From positions 2,405,561 to 2,469,560 of the forward strand of contig MU006089.1 in assembly GCA_010093705.1 (NCBI GenBank): a DNA stretch of 64,000 bases. Reading direction: 5' to 3'. This stretch comes from Patellaria atrata CBS 101060. Its lineage: Eukaryota > Ascomycota > Dothideomycetes > Patellariales > Patellariaceae. Shown in pieces: positions 43,288 to 54,653 of this stretch (positions are counted from its first letter, which is position 1; each line of letters begins with the position of its first letter). A program made the position numbers and the translations under genes. Below the pieces are notes generated by a model. It made no database searches. It had not been told where the DNA came from and worked only from the letters and a program-made list of their open reading frames with translations.

Positions 43288-44592
43288 ATGGCTTCTAAAC
43301 CTTTATGTCGAGGTAAACCATCAACGTCACTGTCCTCCGTGCTACCTCCACTCATCTTCGGGACTGCGACTTTCAATTCCCAGTACAATAAGGACCCCTT
43401 CAGCCTTGACACCAATGGCCTGGTTAAAGAAGCGCTCGATGTCGGTGTACGTGCGTTTGATACTTCACCCTACTACGGCCCCTCCGAAGCCCTTCTCGGG
43501 ACTGCACTCAATACACCATACTGCCGCTCAAACTTCCCCCGCGAGTCATATTTCATTCTAACAAAAGTTGGACGGATAGCCGCGGAAACTTTTGACTACT
43601 CTCCAGAATGGATCAGGCAAAGCATAAAGCGCTCATTGAAACGTCTAGATACCGACTACCTTGACGTAGTCTACTGCCACGACGTGGAACACGTCTCCCC
43701 TGAAGAAGTTCTCGAAGCTGTGCGCACACTTCGTCGCATCCGTGACGAATATGGCTCTGTCAAATATGTGGGGATATCCGGGTACCCAATCGACACACTC
43801 TGCTCTCTAGCTGAACTCACCTTAAAGGAGACTGGGGAGCCTCTGGACGCAGTGATGTCGTACGCCAACTTTACGCTTCAAAATACAACACTAGCAACAA
43901 AGGGCTTGTCGCGGTTGCGTGCCGCTGGAGTAGACGTAGTACCTAATGCCAGTGTTTTGGGAATGGGCCTCTTGAGACGTGACGGCGTTCCTATCGGCAG
44001 CATGGGTGATTGGCACCCTGCGAGTGAAGACCTCAGACAGGCCATGAGGTTAGCAAGTAAGTTCTGCGATGCGCACGACGAGAGGTTGGAAGTCATTGCC
44101 ATCCGGTATGCATTGGAGTCTTGGCTGGAGATCGGCTCCGAAGTCGGTTCAAGAGGAGACTCAGCCAGTGGTGTAAGCTGGAAAGCAGAAACAAACGACC
44201 AAGTAGGAGGAAAGAAACTAGGTGTTAGCGTAATGGGTGTCAGTAGAAAGAGTGAACTCGAGAAGACGATGATGGTTTGGCGAAGTATCCTCGATGGACT
44301 CGAGGACGGACGTGAGCTTGCCATCAGAGCGGGAAGATGGAGCCGTGATCACGAATGGAGTCTAAACAGAAAGAAAGCCGTACAAATCCTTGGTGAAGGG
44401 GTGCAAGAGGTTTTGGACAAGTGGATAGACTACGTCTGGGACAGTCCTGGACCGAGTTTTGTCAATCGCCCCTTGGAGAGTCACGAGCAAGAAAAGGAGC
44501 AGTTATTAAGGGAGGAAGGGAAAGAGGCCGCTCTATGGCCTACCCCAGACGCATCTCCAGCTCCTACGGAAGTCGAGCTGCCCATGAGGTGA
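43288..44592 (+). CDS. Aldo/keto reductase, D-arabinose 1-dehydrogenase type (Ara2-like)
   Basis: Single exon; 434 residues from the ATG at 43288 (MASKPLCRGK...). The barrel starts LPPLIFGTATFNSQYNKDPF; the catalytic Asp and Tyr are in AFDTSPYYGPSEALLG, the Lys in FILTKVGRI and the His in LDVVYCHDVEH. KYVGISGYPIDTL and PNASVLGMGLLRRDG follow, the latter typical of the NAD-linked Ara2 branch. The enzyme would oxidise D-arabinose (or L-galactose-like sugars) to the lactone used for D-erythroascorbate. The C-terminal 60 residues are a charged extension. It lies beside the choline genes but has no known link to them. Confidence 0.85.
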   Translation: MASKPLCRGKPSTSLSSVLPPLIFGTATFNSQYNKDPFSLDTNGLVKEALDVGVRAFDTSPYYGPSEALLGTALNTPYCRSNFPRESYFILTKVGRIAAETFDYSPEWIRQSIKRSLKRLDTDYLDVVYCHDVEHVSPEEVLEAVRTLRRIRDEYGSVKYVGISGYPIDTLCSLAELTLKETGEPLDAVMSYANFTLQNTTLATKGLSRLRAAGVDVVPNASVLGMGLLRRDGVPIGSMGDWHPASEDLRQAMRLASKFCDAHDERLEVIAIRYALESWLEIGSEVGSRGDSASGVSWKAETNDQVGGKKLGVSVMGVSRKSELEKTMMVWRSILDGLEDGRELAIRAGRWSRDHEWSLNRKKAVQILGEGVQEVLDKWIDYVWDSPGPSFVNRPLESHEQEKEQLLREEGKEAALWPTPDASPAPTEVELPMR

Positions 44593-45539
44593 TGAAGACC
44601 TGTATGCTTAAGTTACCTTTTACTCTTTGGAGTTTGTAGACTCATGAGGATCAAATCGATGACTGCCGTCAACATGGTCAGGACCATGCCCGACCGATCT
44701 TGCTTTCTTCCATTTTTGACCCCACTAGATATAGACTATCATGGGCATTTGAAGCCCGTAGAGCTAGATATGTAGAGATTGTATTTTCAGTAAATGTAGC
44801 TCCCTTCTTCCTAATAGATGCCTCTGATGCTCGGTGAGAAGTGGGCCTGTGGGCCAAATTGGGAGTGATATATTGCCCGGGTAAGCATTACATCAACGTA
44901 CGGAGGTACTAGAACATCTTGAACCCACTGCAACGTTCTTACATTCATACTAAGTTGAAATCTTACCTATACAGAATCTGCATTTGCTAAAAGTGTTCAA
45001 AAGTACTGCACGTGGTAGTGGAGATTTGTTCATTATTAATGATTTGGAGTTATACTGTAAAATGAGTAGAGGCGGGGAGCTCGTCGTCATTGAACGCTGA
45101 GGTGATTCCTCGTCCCGTCGTGCTTCGTCCAAGGAAGCAAACCAGGGTCACAAGCCCGTTCCGCCAACAATCTCTCCATTCATCTCACCTTGGCATATTT
45201 GAATCAACACATACACCACCTCCGATTCCTTCAGGACACTATCCTTTAACGAAAGATAAGAAAAGTATCTGCATATATTGTCTCGGTGCATGGATGCCAT
45301 CCATCTTGAATAAGCTGTCCTTGTGACACGCGAGCTACCCTCCAGGAGAGTCCCCCACACTTCTTGGAACAAAAGGCCATAGAAAGAAGAAGACGTGATT
45401 TATTTGCCCGACGATATCAGTAGGCCTGTTACTCTTCTACACTTATTTCCGGGCTGTAATACACTCCTTCATTCATAGATATCCTCGACCTTCGTTTTCC
45501 CGCCATTGCCGCATCTCACAACCCCCAAACTCCTCCGCG
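44593..45539. other. Spacer before SIP5
   Basis: 947 bp with the SIP5 promoter at its right end. Short frames near 44950-45372 on both strands are not protein-like. Nothing else is seen. Confidence 0.6.
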
Positions 45540-48204
45540 ATGGGGAATACCTCGACCAAAGAACAACGCCCTCCTTCTTCCCATTCGCGTCCGGTTCAGA
45601 ACCCAAACCCAAGTTCTCCGACGACTACTGGGCCTTCGTTGCCATCACAACCAAGCAATGAGCGGCCAACGCCGCAGATTTACACAACCCGCAGCGGGCG
45701 GGGAAGTAGACATGACCTCTCTTTCCTAGGTCTTGGCCGTTCGGATAGAGAAGAATATGTGCCGGTTGAGAGGAGAGAGACAAAGGCGGAGCGTGAAGCT
45801 CGAAAACTAGAGAAAGAGAGGATTGCACGGGAGAAAGAAAGGGAGCGGAGCATGCGCGAAGAGAGCGTCGATGGAGGTTATCTGGTGACTTTAGGAGTAT
45901 ATACAGGACCAGAGGACTTCAGTAAACGTACTGTCCGCCAACTGATGGTTTGTAACCCCTTTCAGTGTGTGTGTAGCAAGTACTAATCTCTGTCTTCAGA
46001 TTGAGCGGAGACTAGCCCCATTCTGGAGAGGCCTCAACGATCACTCGGAGTCATGGACGGAATATCAATTGGTTTCTGCGGCTCGGGGACTACCAGTTCC
46101 TCCAGCAGATGAGGTTCCCCCGGAAGATTGCTCTCGTTCAGCTTCGAGGGCAGAATTGAATCCTCAAGCGTCGAATCTAAGTATCAATCATTTGACGGTA
46201 CCAATTACTTCTCGATCACCATCTTATAGTTCGGACATGTCCAATCTAGGCCCATCACATCCAGCCTTCTCCTTACCTGCCCCTGTGTCGCCAATAAACG
46301 CGCCATCTTCCTCTGGCAACCCCTTTTCGAGGGGTAGGGCAAAGACATTAGCTGCCCTGACGACATCCTCCCGCAATAACTCTCAGACAGAGATGACGCC
46401 GCAAGAAATCCACCTTCCAAAAGACCCATACGTTAACGGCCAAAAAGTAGAGGCATTTTTATATAAAGATGCTATGGAGTGCCCTATTTGTTTCATGTAC
46501 TATCCTCCTTATCTAAATAAAACACGATGTTGCGATCAACCAATATGTTCGGAGTGTTTCGTCCAGATCAAGAGGCCAGACCCTCATCCACCAGAACACC
46601 ATGATCCGAACAACCCAGAAGCGGCGAACGAACCGCAAGATGATTTCCAATTAGTATCCGAACCTGCTGCTTGCCCCTTCTGCGTACAACCAGAATTTGG
46701 TGTCACTTACGAATCCCCTCCTTTCCGTCGAGGTCTCGCATATCCCAACCATGCACATGGACATGGTTTAGGCGCTGGAAGCTCTGCCATGTCTTCTTCG
46801 ACCTCACTCACATCTGGAGGAGCATCTCCAGGCTCCGGTGGAAGAAGACGTACTACTTCACTGTCAGCTTCAGCTCCCACGGTTATTACTACAGATAGAG
46901 TGCGACCTGACTGGGCCAAGAAGCTCTCAGATGCTCGCGCACATGCACTAAGAAGGTCTGCCGCTGCAACGGCTCTACATAACGCAGCATATGTGCTAGG
47001 TAATCAAGGTGACCATGGAGGAAGAGGTTTTGCCCTTGGGAGGAGAAGACGAACAATTTTTAATGCTGATAGTGCTAGCACCAGCGGTCATGGAACCCCA
47101 CGGCCACAAGAGGGGATGAGTTTAGGTAACATGAGTCTTCTGCTGGCGGAGAGAAATCAAAGCTCTGGCAATCGTCAAAATGAAGGAGATAGGGACTTAT
47201 ATCCCGACCGTGGAAGTTCTAGGAGAAATAGAATGGAAGATTTAGAGGACCTAATGATGATGGAAGCTATTCGGTTGAGTCTTGCAGCAGAAGAAGAACG
47301 AAAACGGAAGGAGGAGAAAGATCAAGCAAAAGAAGCGAAGAAAGAGGAGAAACAGAAAGCTAAAGAGGCGAAGAAAGCTGCTAAGGCGGCACGAAAGGCC
47401 GGATCCTTTGGTACAATGCAAGACCAGGGCTCTTCATCTGCCGTCGCACTTGAGGGGAAGGGTAAAGGTGTCGACCGATCTGGAGCCCAACACGGTTCCA
47501 ACACCCTTAGCGAGCCTACTTCAACGCTCAATACGGGTGCAGGTTCTTCAAGCAAAGGAGACGCCCAGCGTCACCTCGAGAACAGCAGAGCCCAAATTTC
47601 CGGCCATCAAGGCGACGGACAGGGTACATCTCACCGTATGGCTCTTCGCCAACTCTCCAGCGCCTCGTCCTCAGTTTCTTCCTTCGTGGATTCGATTCCC
47701 GATTCCAACAATCATAGCTTCGTCGGAGCTTCCTCCTTCGACCCCAGTCCTAATGCTAGCGGCCTCAATGTCGCTTCCTCTTCCAGCTCGACTCATGACA
47801 ACGCCAATGGTAAAGCTGATACAATGAACCCTGGCGCTGATTCCCTTTTCAACTTCCGCAGTCTCTCCGCCATGATCTCGCAAGAGGATGAAGATGAAAA
47901 AGCGGCCGCTAAAAGGGACGCCGCTCAACAGGAACATGTTGAAAGCCTCGCCGATACTCTACACCTCCCAAAAGAAATGAATTCATACCGTCGACGATCA
48001 CGTGAAAATTCGGGCGAGAGCTCCAGCACTTCTCCCCTCCAGGGGTATGAAAGTGAGGTAGAATCGAAGGGGCTAGAGGAGAGTTTCGCGACGGTCAAAC
48101 CGGGTCAGGACGATATCGAAGTAGAGGCGTTGGACAGAGCGGAGAGCAATCCGTACGATGTCAAGCATTATGGGGATGTCAATTTGTTAGACGCAGGAAT
48201 TTGA
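45540..48204 (+). CDS. SIP5: Sip5-like zinc-finger protein
   Basis: Two exons, 45540-45947 and 46000-48204, intron 52 bp (GTTTGT...CTAAT...TTCAG); 870 residues. The splice joins RTVRQLM to [16 protein letters not shown]. The protein opens MGNTSTKEQ, a good N-myristoylation signal (Gly2, Thr/Ser at 4-6). A charged helix ([19 protein letters not shown]) precedes the conserved core. The zinc site starts near residue 298: [20 protein letters not shown], then [14 protein letters not shown] and a distal CPFC pair, a RING-like arrangement. The rest is disordered and Ser-rich with one Lys/Glu coiled segment. In yeast, Sip5 binds Snf1 and the Glc7 regulator Reg1 in glucose signalling; the filamentous relatives are longer. 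Confidence 0.88.
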
Positions 48205-49070
48205 GGCCAGGCGACACAATAGATGAAAGTACGTCAAAGGATGATGACAATCTGGGAGGAGAGCTGTTCCAGGTCCTTCACTCCGACCGATCATCCTATA
48301 CTCAAAAAGATATTTTCTATGTAGATGTACGGATCGGGCTGGTGGGTTAGAACGGGGTTTTTAACGATTGGGAGGGTCTCTAGGTCGTTGTATGTATGGC
48401 TTACACCATTCCAAATTCCCTCATTTCTTCCATCACACATCGGCGGTGGCGTTGGGGGGAACTTAGGGTTCATGTCATAGAAGGGGCGGTTGTTTTCAAG
48501 GTTCTCAATTTCTTTTTCTCGATTTATATCGAAGGCAGGCGGGAGGAAGGAAGGATTTATTTCTATAGCGAGGTGGCCAAGAAATTCTCTTTTGAACCCC
48601 TTCATTTAGGTTGGATTTGTCTCATTCTGTGAATCACTCTCTCGTGTTACCCGTGGACCTGTTTCTTCGGTCTTCCCCTTTCTTCTCCTTGCTTTTGCTT
48701 AACACTATTATTCTCGTTGAAGGACGAGGGTATGCATGTATAGAGTGCTACAGTACTCAGGAATCACCTCATCGGTAGGGTAGAAAGCCCCTTGGTTTCT
48801 TCCTTCCTCGGGCGTAGAAGTTTTAAGGTCAGATATATGCTTAGAAGCTTAAGTCTAAATTCAAATTCAATTCGAACTTCCACTTCAGTCTACCCGGGAA
48901 AGTCCTCCCGTTCTTCCTGTGCGTCAACATCCTCCCTCAGCACCTTATAAGACAAAGCAGCCCGAGCAGGGAAGTCACCTCAACGATGAATCTCCTTAAC
49001 GTTGCCGCCACGATCGGACTGGATCCCCTCAGTCGATATACCGCTGTCCTGCCTTATCCACGAGGTAAAA

Positions 49071-49111
49071 CGAACGAACGAACGAACAAACAAACAAACA
49101 AACAAACAAAC
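49071..49111. repeat. Tetranucleotide microsatellite (AACG)n(AACA)n
   Basis: About four AACG units run straight into about six AACA units with no interruption. The opposite-strand reading (VCLFVCLFVRSFVRF) is an artefact of this repeat. Confidence 0.92.
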
Positions 49112-49583
49112 GACCGCTGAGTTGAATTCTCGGTCTCGATCCTTACTTACCTCGTACACTATCCGGCTACTGATAACAGCCGATCTACACATATATTATC
49201 TTCAGCTCAGGAGTAGGATCATAGCAAACCTCTCCACTAGCGGGGATTGTGATATCCTTTTTTTTTTTTTACCCCAGCCAGCTCTGCGTCCGATAACGTA
49301 CTCGTAAAGATTATTAGCGGGAACTATAACGAATAGCTAACTTCCTTTATACCCCGATAGACCCAACTGAGCTACTTACCTAAGACGCTATAGTTAATGC
49401 GACAATGGTAACGCCCGCGGGAACTACGGTGTAAAAGTTTAAACGGTATACCTTAAGGTTGAACTACCTTAAGAGGGAGATATCGTAGTTAGTATAATAG
49501 CTTTAACTCTCTTTTATACTTATCTTCCATTTGAGGAAAATCCCGTGACTTCTTATCTTCTGAGTAGGAGGGCCCGAGAGTTA

Positions 49584-49607
49584 CCCCCCGGGGGGGGGGG
49601 GGGGGGG
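49584..49607. repeat. C6G18 homopolymer tract
   Basis: Six C directly followed by eighteen G. Such runs can fold into G-quadruplexes and are prone to slippage and assembly error; true length should be treated as uncertain. Confidence 0.85.
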
Positions 49608-49978
49608 CGGGAGCAGGGACTCTCGAGGGTGATACTTCTATATAGGGCCCCTTATAGTTTAAGGGTTACTATTATCTATATTGGCGTTGGGGAAGGCTTT
49701 GTAGGGGGTCTGGACTGGTTGCTTGTAGATAGTAGAGGCCTTGGCACCTTCTCTTGTAAAACGGTAGAAACAACTACTACCCAGAAACTTCAATTTAACA
49801 TCTTGATTTGAATCTAAGGGATAGTATATCAGTAGCAGGATATGCGCCACACCCCCATTTTCTCGAGATATCCGACCTTCCTCTTAACACTATCCTGGAA
49901 TTTAAACCCTTTTGAAGAGATCTCTGAGCTTGATATACCCTTGTTCACTATCTCATCACGCAAATTTTGATTCCAAAC

Positions 49979-51316
49979 CTACCGATCAACAGTAATCAAC
50001 CACCCATCTCCCAGCACCTGTCCACTCTCATTCCCTCCGACGCCTCCCCAAACCACAGCAGTGGCCCCATCCACTTCCGTCCCCTTCGCGCTTGCAAACC
50101 CACTTCGTCCCTCAAATACCTCTACCTGCCCTTGTTTCGCCTTCACCGCATCCCCCTCAGCATTGACATACAGGTACTGCACCTCAGCCCAAGTTTCCAT
50201 CTTCGTATCCCGACCAATCGCTTCGCGCGTCTTGTCTTTAGTAAGAGCGGCCGAGCGACCGGAGGACGGGAGCTGATAGCTCCACACATCTGCAAGGGGG
50301 CCGGAGGAACCAGTTCCAGATATGAGAAGGAGGTACTCTCTGCCCTGACCTGTGGTCACGGGAACCAAGCTGGCGCCAGACCGAGGAGAAGGGCCGGCAG
50401 AGGGGTCGAAGGACACGGTTTGCCAGGGCCAGCCCGGAGTGTCGGGGGTAGGGGGAAGGGAGATGTTTGAGGTCCTGATGACGCCGCTAATATCGAGGGA
50501 AAAGATGCTGGGCCCCAAATACGAGTTTCCGTCATGGCCACCGAAGAGGTAGAGGTGAGAGCCTGCGATGACGGCACTGGAGTCTGTGGAGGGAGATGGC
50601 GTGATGGGGAGGGCGGACCAGGAACGCGTGCGTATGTCGAAGCCCCATGTGTCGTTGTAGATTGTGCCGTCGGTGCCTTTGCCCCCAATTATGAAGAGGG
50701 TGCCTGAGGTGTCGGCGCGCGGAGGTTCGGGGACGGCCTTGGCGGGATCGAGAGGTTGTTGGGGGAACCTCTCGTGGTATGTCTTACCTTCTGCTCTGGG
50801 TTCGTCGGAGGCTGCTATGGTGTGAGAGGAGCGTGAAGAGGGGTAGGGTTGGCCGCCGACGGGTTGGAGGTAGGACCAGGAGTTCGAGATGGTGTGGTAG
50901 ACCCAGACTCTGCCCTCCTCGTTCAGTGGGCCTGAGGTGTCTTCGCCGCCGAAGAGGTAGATCTCGTCTCCTACTACGGCTGTGGTGTGGTTCTTACGTG
51001 CAGCAGGGACATCTTTACCTGAAGAAGATCGGGCGGGAATGCTTTGGTAGTCGGCGTCTAGGACGCCAGACGAGGGTAGGATAACAATCTGCATGTCATT
51101 GTTGGCGAGCGTACCGGCCTTCGTCTCTCCTCCGAAAATGTAGGCGCGTCCCTTGATTATGGAGATGCTATGGTAGGACCTAGGAACGGGAGCGGACGTG
51201 ATATGAGTGAAGGTGGCATTGATGGGTTGGGTAGGATGGATTATGCCTTTGACGAAGGCTGCGGCACCCCCTACCAAGTTTTCAGCCGCGGATAGTGCTC
51301 CTGCGATATCTGCCAT
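49979..51316 (-). CDS. Kelch-repeat beta-propeller protein
   Basis: Single exon, 445 residues from the ATG at 51316. At least five Kelch blades can be read from their double-Gly and Tyr/Trp marks: SYHSISIIKGRAYIFGGET, NHTTAVVGDEIYLFGGED with WVYHTISNSWSYL, TLFIIGGKGTDGTIYND with WGFDIRTRSWSAL, SSAVIAGSHLYLFGGHDGN, SGASLVPVTTGQGREYLLL and a last strand TAVVWGGVGGN. This suggests a six-bladed propeller occupying nearly the whole chain. The N-terminal 25 residues (LSAAENLVGGAAAFVKGII) form a short helix. Such proteins in fungi are usually soluble and uncharacterised; some relatives are nitrile-specifier- or Ral2-like. No partner domain is present to suggest a role. Confidence 0.85.
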   Translation of the reverse strand: MADIAGALSAAENLVGGAAAFVKGIIHPTQPINATFTHITSAPVPRSYHSISIIKGRAYIFGGETKAGTLANNDMQIVILPSSGVLDADYQSIPARSSSGKDVPAARKNHTTAVVGDEIYLFGGEDTSGPLNEEGRVWVYHTISNSWSYLQPVGGQPYPSSRSSHTIAASDEPRAEGKTYHERFPQQPLDPAKAVPEPPRADTSGTLFIIGGKGTDGTIYNDTWGFDIRTRSWSALPITPSPSTDSSAVIAGSHLYLFGGHDGNSYLGPSIFSLDISGVIRTSNISLPPTPDTPGWPWQTVSFDPSAGPSPRSGASLVPVTTGQGREYLLLISGTGSSGPLADVWSYQLPSSGRSAALTKDKTREAIGRDTKMETWAEVQYLYVNAEGDAVKAKQGQVEVFEGRSGFASAKGTEVDGATAVVWGGVGGNESGQVLGDGWLITVDR

Positions 51317-51960
51317 TGTCACTTGAGTTGTAAAGGATGAATTGTGTTGTAGAAGTAGAAACTGTCGTTGGGGAGAGGTGTGTTTGTAGTGGAATGTAGA
51401 GTACTTTGTACCTGAGCTGAGCTGAACTCAAAGAGATAGCTTTCCATTAAACCCCACCAAAACCCTGATGACGCAAGCGTACTTCTGGTGTCTTACCTAC
51501 CAATACAGCAACTCAAGTATTCTAAATTGGGACTACGGATGCCCACTATAGCGCTTTTCGAAGTAGAACCATATATGATTTAGATATTCGTACAGTACTG
51601 TATTGTACGTTGAAGGGTTTCGTATAGTGTGGGCCATTAGGGCCTGTGCAGTGAGGATACCCAGAGACTGTTTTCAAAACTGACGATACCCTCGTACAGT
51701 AACATGAATACGTCCAGAGACCGTGTTCAACTCGAACCTAGAATAACTTGAAAGGCCATACTGACATGTATCCAAGGGATCCTTCATATTGGTGGAAGAT
51801 ACCGATTACAATATTCCTTCCTCAGCTGAGCCTGCAGATCGGGGAATATGTCCAGCCTCACTATGTGGCTGAGCATCCATCACACCCGTACCTTACATCC
51901 CTTTTAACATGCTGTTACCTCATTCAACTCCCGGTGTGCGATCTATCCCGTCGTTAATCG
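51317..51960. promoter_or_regulatory. Divergent spacer between Kelch and HeLo-like genes
   Basis: 644 bp. A CAGTACTGTATTGTACG stretch near 51593-51609 is self-complementary. No gene is called; the frame at 51748-51957 ends at the HeLo-like start and is not protein-like. Confidence 0.55.
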
Positions 51961-52999
51961 ATGGCGGATCCCCTCAGTATAGCTAGCGGTATAGTGGCCC
52001 TAATTACTGCTGCTTACTGTTCATGCAACGCTACTTACGACCTCTACGACGGCATTCGTAGTGCTCCCAAGGACATTAGGGCTCTATCGGACGAACTGAG
52101 GTCCTTTTATGTCGTCCTCGGAACACTCAAAAGCTTGGTGGATGACAAGGACACTATCAGGGGAGTTCTGCATCCATCTGGTGTAGAGGACCTACACACA
52201 GCCATAGCTAGCTGTATTGGGGTTATCTGTCGTTTAAGATGCATTGCAACCAAATATTTCGTCTCCGAAAGCAAGATGGATCTTAAAGGAAGGTGGAAGG
52301 GTCTCCAGTGGACGGTCACTCGTAAAGAAGTCGTGCGTTTGAGGGAACAGCTGTCAGGGTGTAAGATTACTTTGTCAATCGCAATCGCCTCTGCCAATCT
52401 GTAAGCTTGTCTATTCCATGTCCTACCAGAAGTTCTTATCGGTATTTAGGATCAACACCACAAACGCAGCCGTATCGACACGCCGGATCGAAGAGGATGT
52501 CCGTCTTCTCAGGACCGGCCTTGTAGCGTTGTTAACGCAACTCACCGCTGAACCAAATGGACTTGGATGTAATTGTACTGAGCTTTCCAAGAAAGGTCTA
52601 ACTTCAGAGTCGAATTCGAACGTCGGAACGGTATCATGTACGACGGAAAGTACAGAGTCTACCTACAAGACAGCTCAGTCTCAGTTACCGAGAAATCCAA
52701 TGGATAAACCACGGCCAGCGGAGTCAATCTGGAGCGATTCAAGCACGCTTATGCCTTCCAGCTCGTCGATTGATACGAGCGATTCTGCCACAATCATGAT
52801 GATAGGAGACCAAAGTCCCAAATGCTTGGAAGATATTTCGGATAGTCTCGTTCAGAACCTTCCTATCCCTACACAGCCTGCCATCTCTTCATGTATAATT
52901 TCAGCAGACAATTCGAAGCAAAAGAGACGTCTCGTCCGTGGTTATTCTAGATTTGTAAAGAAGGTCTCCTGGGACTCGGGACGGAATACACAACCGTAG
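51961..52999 (+). CDS. Stand-alone HeLo-like N-terminal (fungal STAND-associated) domain protein
   Basis: Two exons, 51961-52400 and 52450-52999, intron 49 bp (GTAAGC...TTTAG); 329 residues. The start MADPLSIASGIVALITAAYC, followed by DLYDGIRSAPKDIRALSDEL and SFYVVLGTLKSLV, is the pattern of the fungal N-terminal domain found ahead of NACHT/NB-ARC in NLR-like proteins (Helo_like_N). In those proteins the related HeLo domain is the membrane-active cell-death effector. Here about 150 residues of helical domain are followed only by a Ser/Thr-rich linker (ESTYKTAQSQLPRN...) and a short basic end (KQKRRLVRGYSRFVKKVSW). No NACHT, ankyrin or WD repeats follow in the window. It could be a solo effector, a decoy or a remnant; the second exon is clean and shows no decay. 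Confidence 0.72.
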
Positions 53000-53603
53000 A
53001 TAGTCGGTTGACACCTGGGCAACAGCTAATAGCATAAACTGAAACATCCCATCTCTTTATCAATTTAGTGTAAAATATATCCTGTCATAGTCGCTGTATA
53101 AATGTCAAAATCTAGAAGGACTATGGATACTCCTGTCGCGGGACGTTTGCCCCAATGCGGGCAATCGGATACCGCCACCATGAGGAGAGAAGTGCTCGGA
53201 CGGCAATTGACTATCCGCACTTGTATTTCATTGCGTCAACGAAAATCTGATGGCCATGTTGGGAGCAAAGTGAAGGGATTGATTTAGCGGTGGGCAGCGG
53301 AAAGTCGAGTAGCCGATAGAGTTGAAATCGAACGGTCTCTAAAGTCTCAACGGTCCAATCAGAAATCGAATTATCGCCGGAGTGTGCCAAGACCAGACGT
53401 GAGTGGTGTGACGAGCAAACCATGTTTTTTTCCCAGGTCCAAGCTTCAATTTACTTCTCAACATTCCCTTTTAACCCCATTGTCAACTCTTCTCTTTTTC
53501 TCCACGCCCCTCGCCCCCCTTTTGTACACTCGCTATATCTTTCTTCGTAATTGAACAAAGGTATTCTTCCTCTGGTTGACGCCGAGGTTTGACATCTGCC
53601 ATC
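53000..53603. promoter_or_regulatory. ERG25 promoter and 5' leader
   Basis: 604 bp between tandem genes. From about 53470 to 53560 the plus strand is strongly pyrimidine-rich (CTTCTCTTTTTCTCCACGCC), typical of highly expressed fungal genes. A 61-codon frame at 53102-53287 is not protein-like. I could not find a clear sterol-response element by eye. Confidence 0.55.
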
Positions 53604-54653
53604 ATGTGCGTATAACCACGGCACAGTGCCTAAAACTCCTCAAATAGTGGCCAGGAGCTAATCAGGAGTACCTACAGGTCAAACTCAACCTACCTCCACT
53701 CTGCGCCCGTGGTCTCTGATACGTACTGGGGCCAGTTCGACGAGATCTCCAAATACAATGTCTCTCTGAACTACTTCGAGCGCCTGTGGCTCACTTGGTA
53801 CACGTTCATGCAGAACGATGTGCTCGCCACCGGTATCATGTCCTTTGTCATGCATGAGGTTGTCTACTTCGGGAGATCGCTTCCTTGGATCATAATAGAC
53901 TGCATACCATACTTCAGGAAATATAAGATTCAACATGTAAGTTCTCGGCGACTTCTTGGAAGAGTGTAATCCGCAGTACTGACAACTCCACAGGCGAAGA
54001 TCCCCACCGCAAAAGAACAATGGCAATGCGCCCTTCTCGTTCTCCTAAGCCACTTTACTGTTGAGCTCCCCCAAATCTGGCTCTTCCACCCTATGGCCCA
54101 ATACTTCGGCCTCTCCACCACCGTCCCCTTTCCTCCTCTCCATAAGATCATTTACCAAATCTGCATCTTCTTCGTCCTGGAGGACACCTGGCACTACTGG
54201 ACACACCGCGCCATGCACTGCGGTTTCCTCTACAAGAACATCCACAAGATCCACCACCAGTACTCTGCACCCTTCGGCCTGGCCGCCGAGTACGCCTCCC
54301 CGCTCGAGGTCATGATGCTTGGTCTTGGCACCGTCGGTTCGCCCATCCTCTGGTGCGCTATCACCGGCGACCTGCACATTTTGACCATGTATCTCTGGAT
54401 TGTCTGCCGTCTGTTCCAGGCCATCGACGCCCACTCTGGGTACGAGTTCCCCTGGAGCTTGCACCACGTGTTGCCGTTTTGGGCAGGCGCGGAACATCAT
54501 GACGAACATCATGAGCGCTTCATCGGCAATTATGCGAGCAGCTTTAGGTGGTGGGATTACTTCTTAGATACTGAAGCTGGTCCTGAAGCTTCTAAGAGGA
54601 GAAGAGAAAGAGCGTTGGCCAAGAAGGCGAAGGAGGCAAAGAAAGCGCAGTAG
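53604..54653 (+). CDS. ERG25: C-4 methylsterol oxidase Erg25, start codon split by an intron
   Basis: Three exons, 53604-53605, 53678-53937 and 53995-54653 (introns 72 and 57 bp); 306 residues. The first coding exon is just AT; the G of the start codon comes after the GTGCGT...CTAAT...CTACAG intron, giving [20 protein letters not shown]. No in-frame ATG exists before this in exon 2, which opens directly with protein-like sequence. The three histidine boxes of the di-iron hydroxylase family are present: HRAMH (~158), HKIHH (~173) and HHDEHH (~256). [20 protein letters not shown] and [14 protein letters not shown] are typical of Erg25. Several membrane spans precede them. The enzyme removes C-4 methyl groups in ergosterol synthesis in the ER with Erg26 and Erg27. 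Confidence 0.93.

Larger units (their letters stand above)
48205..49978. other. Spacer with simple-sequence tracts
   Basis: 1.77 kb between convergent genes. It holds the AACG/AACA microsatellite at 49071-49111, a 13-T run at 49258-49270 and the C6G18 tract at 49584-49607. From 49240 to 49960 it is AT-rich and stop-dense outside these tracts. No gene is seen. Confidence 0.6.

Noticed and set aside
49071-49111. CRISPR-like or coding repeat
   Set aside because: A plain tetranucleotide microsatellite in a eukaryotic genome, with no spacers.
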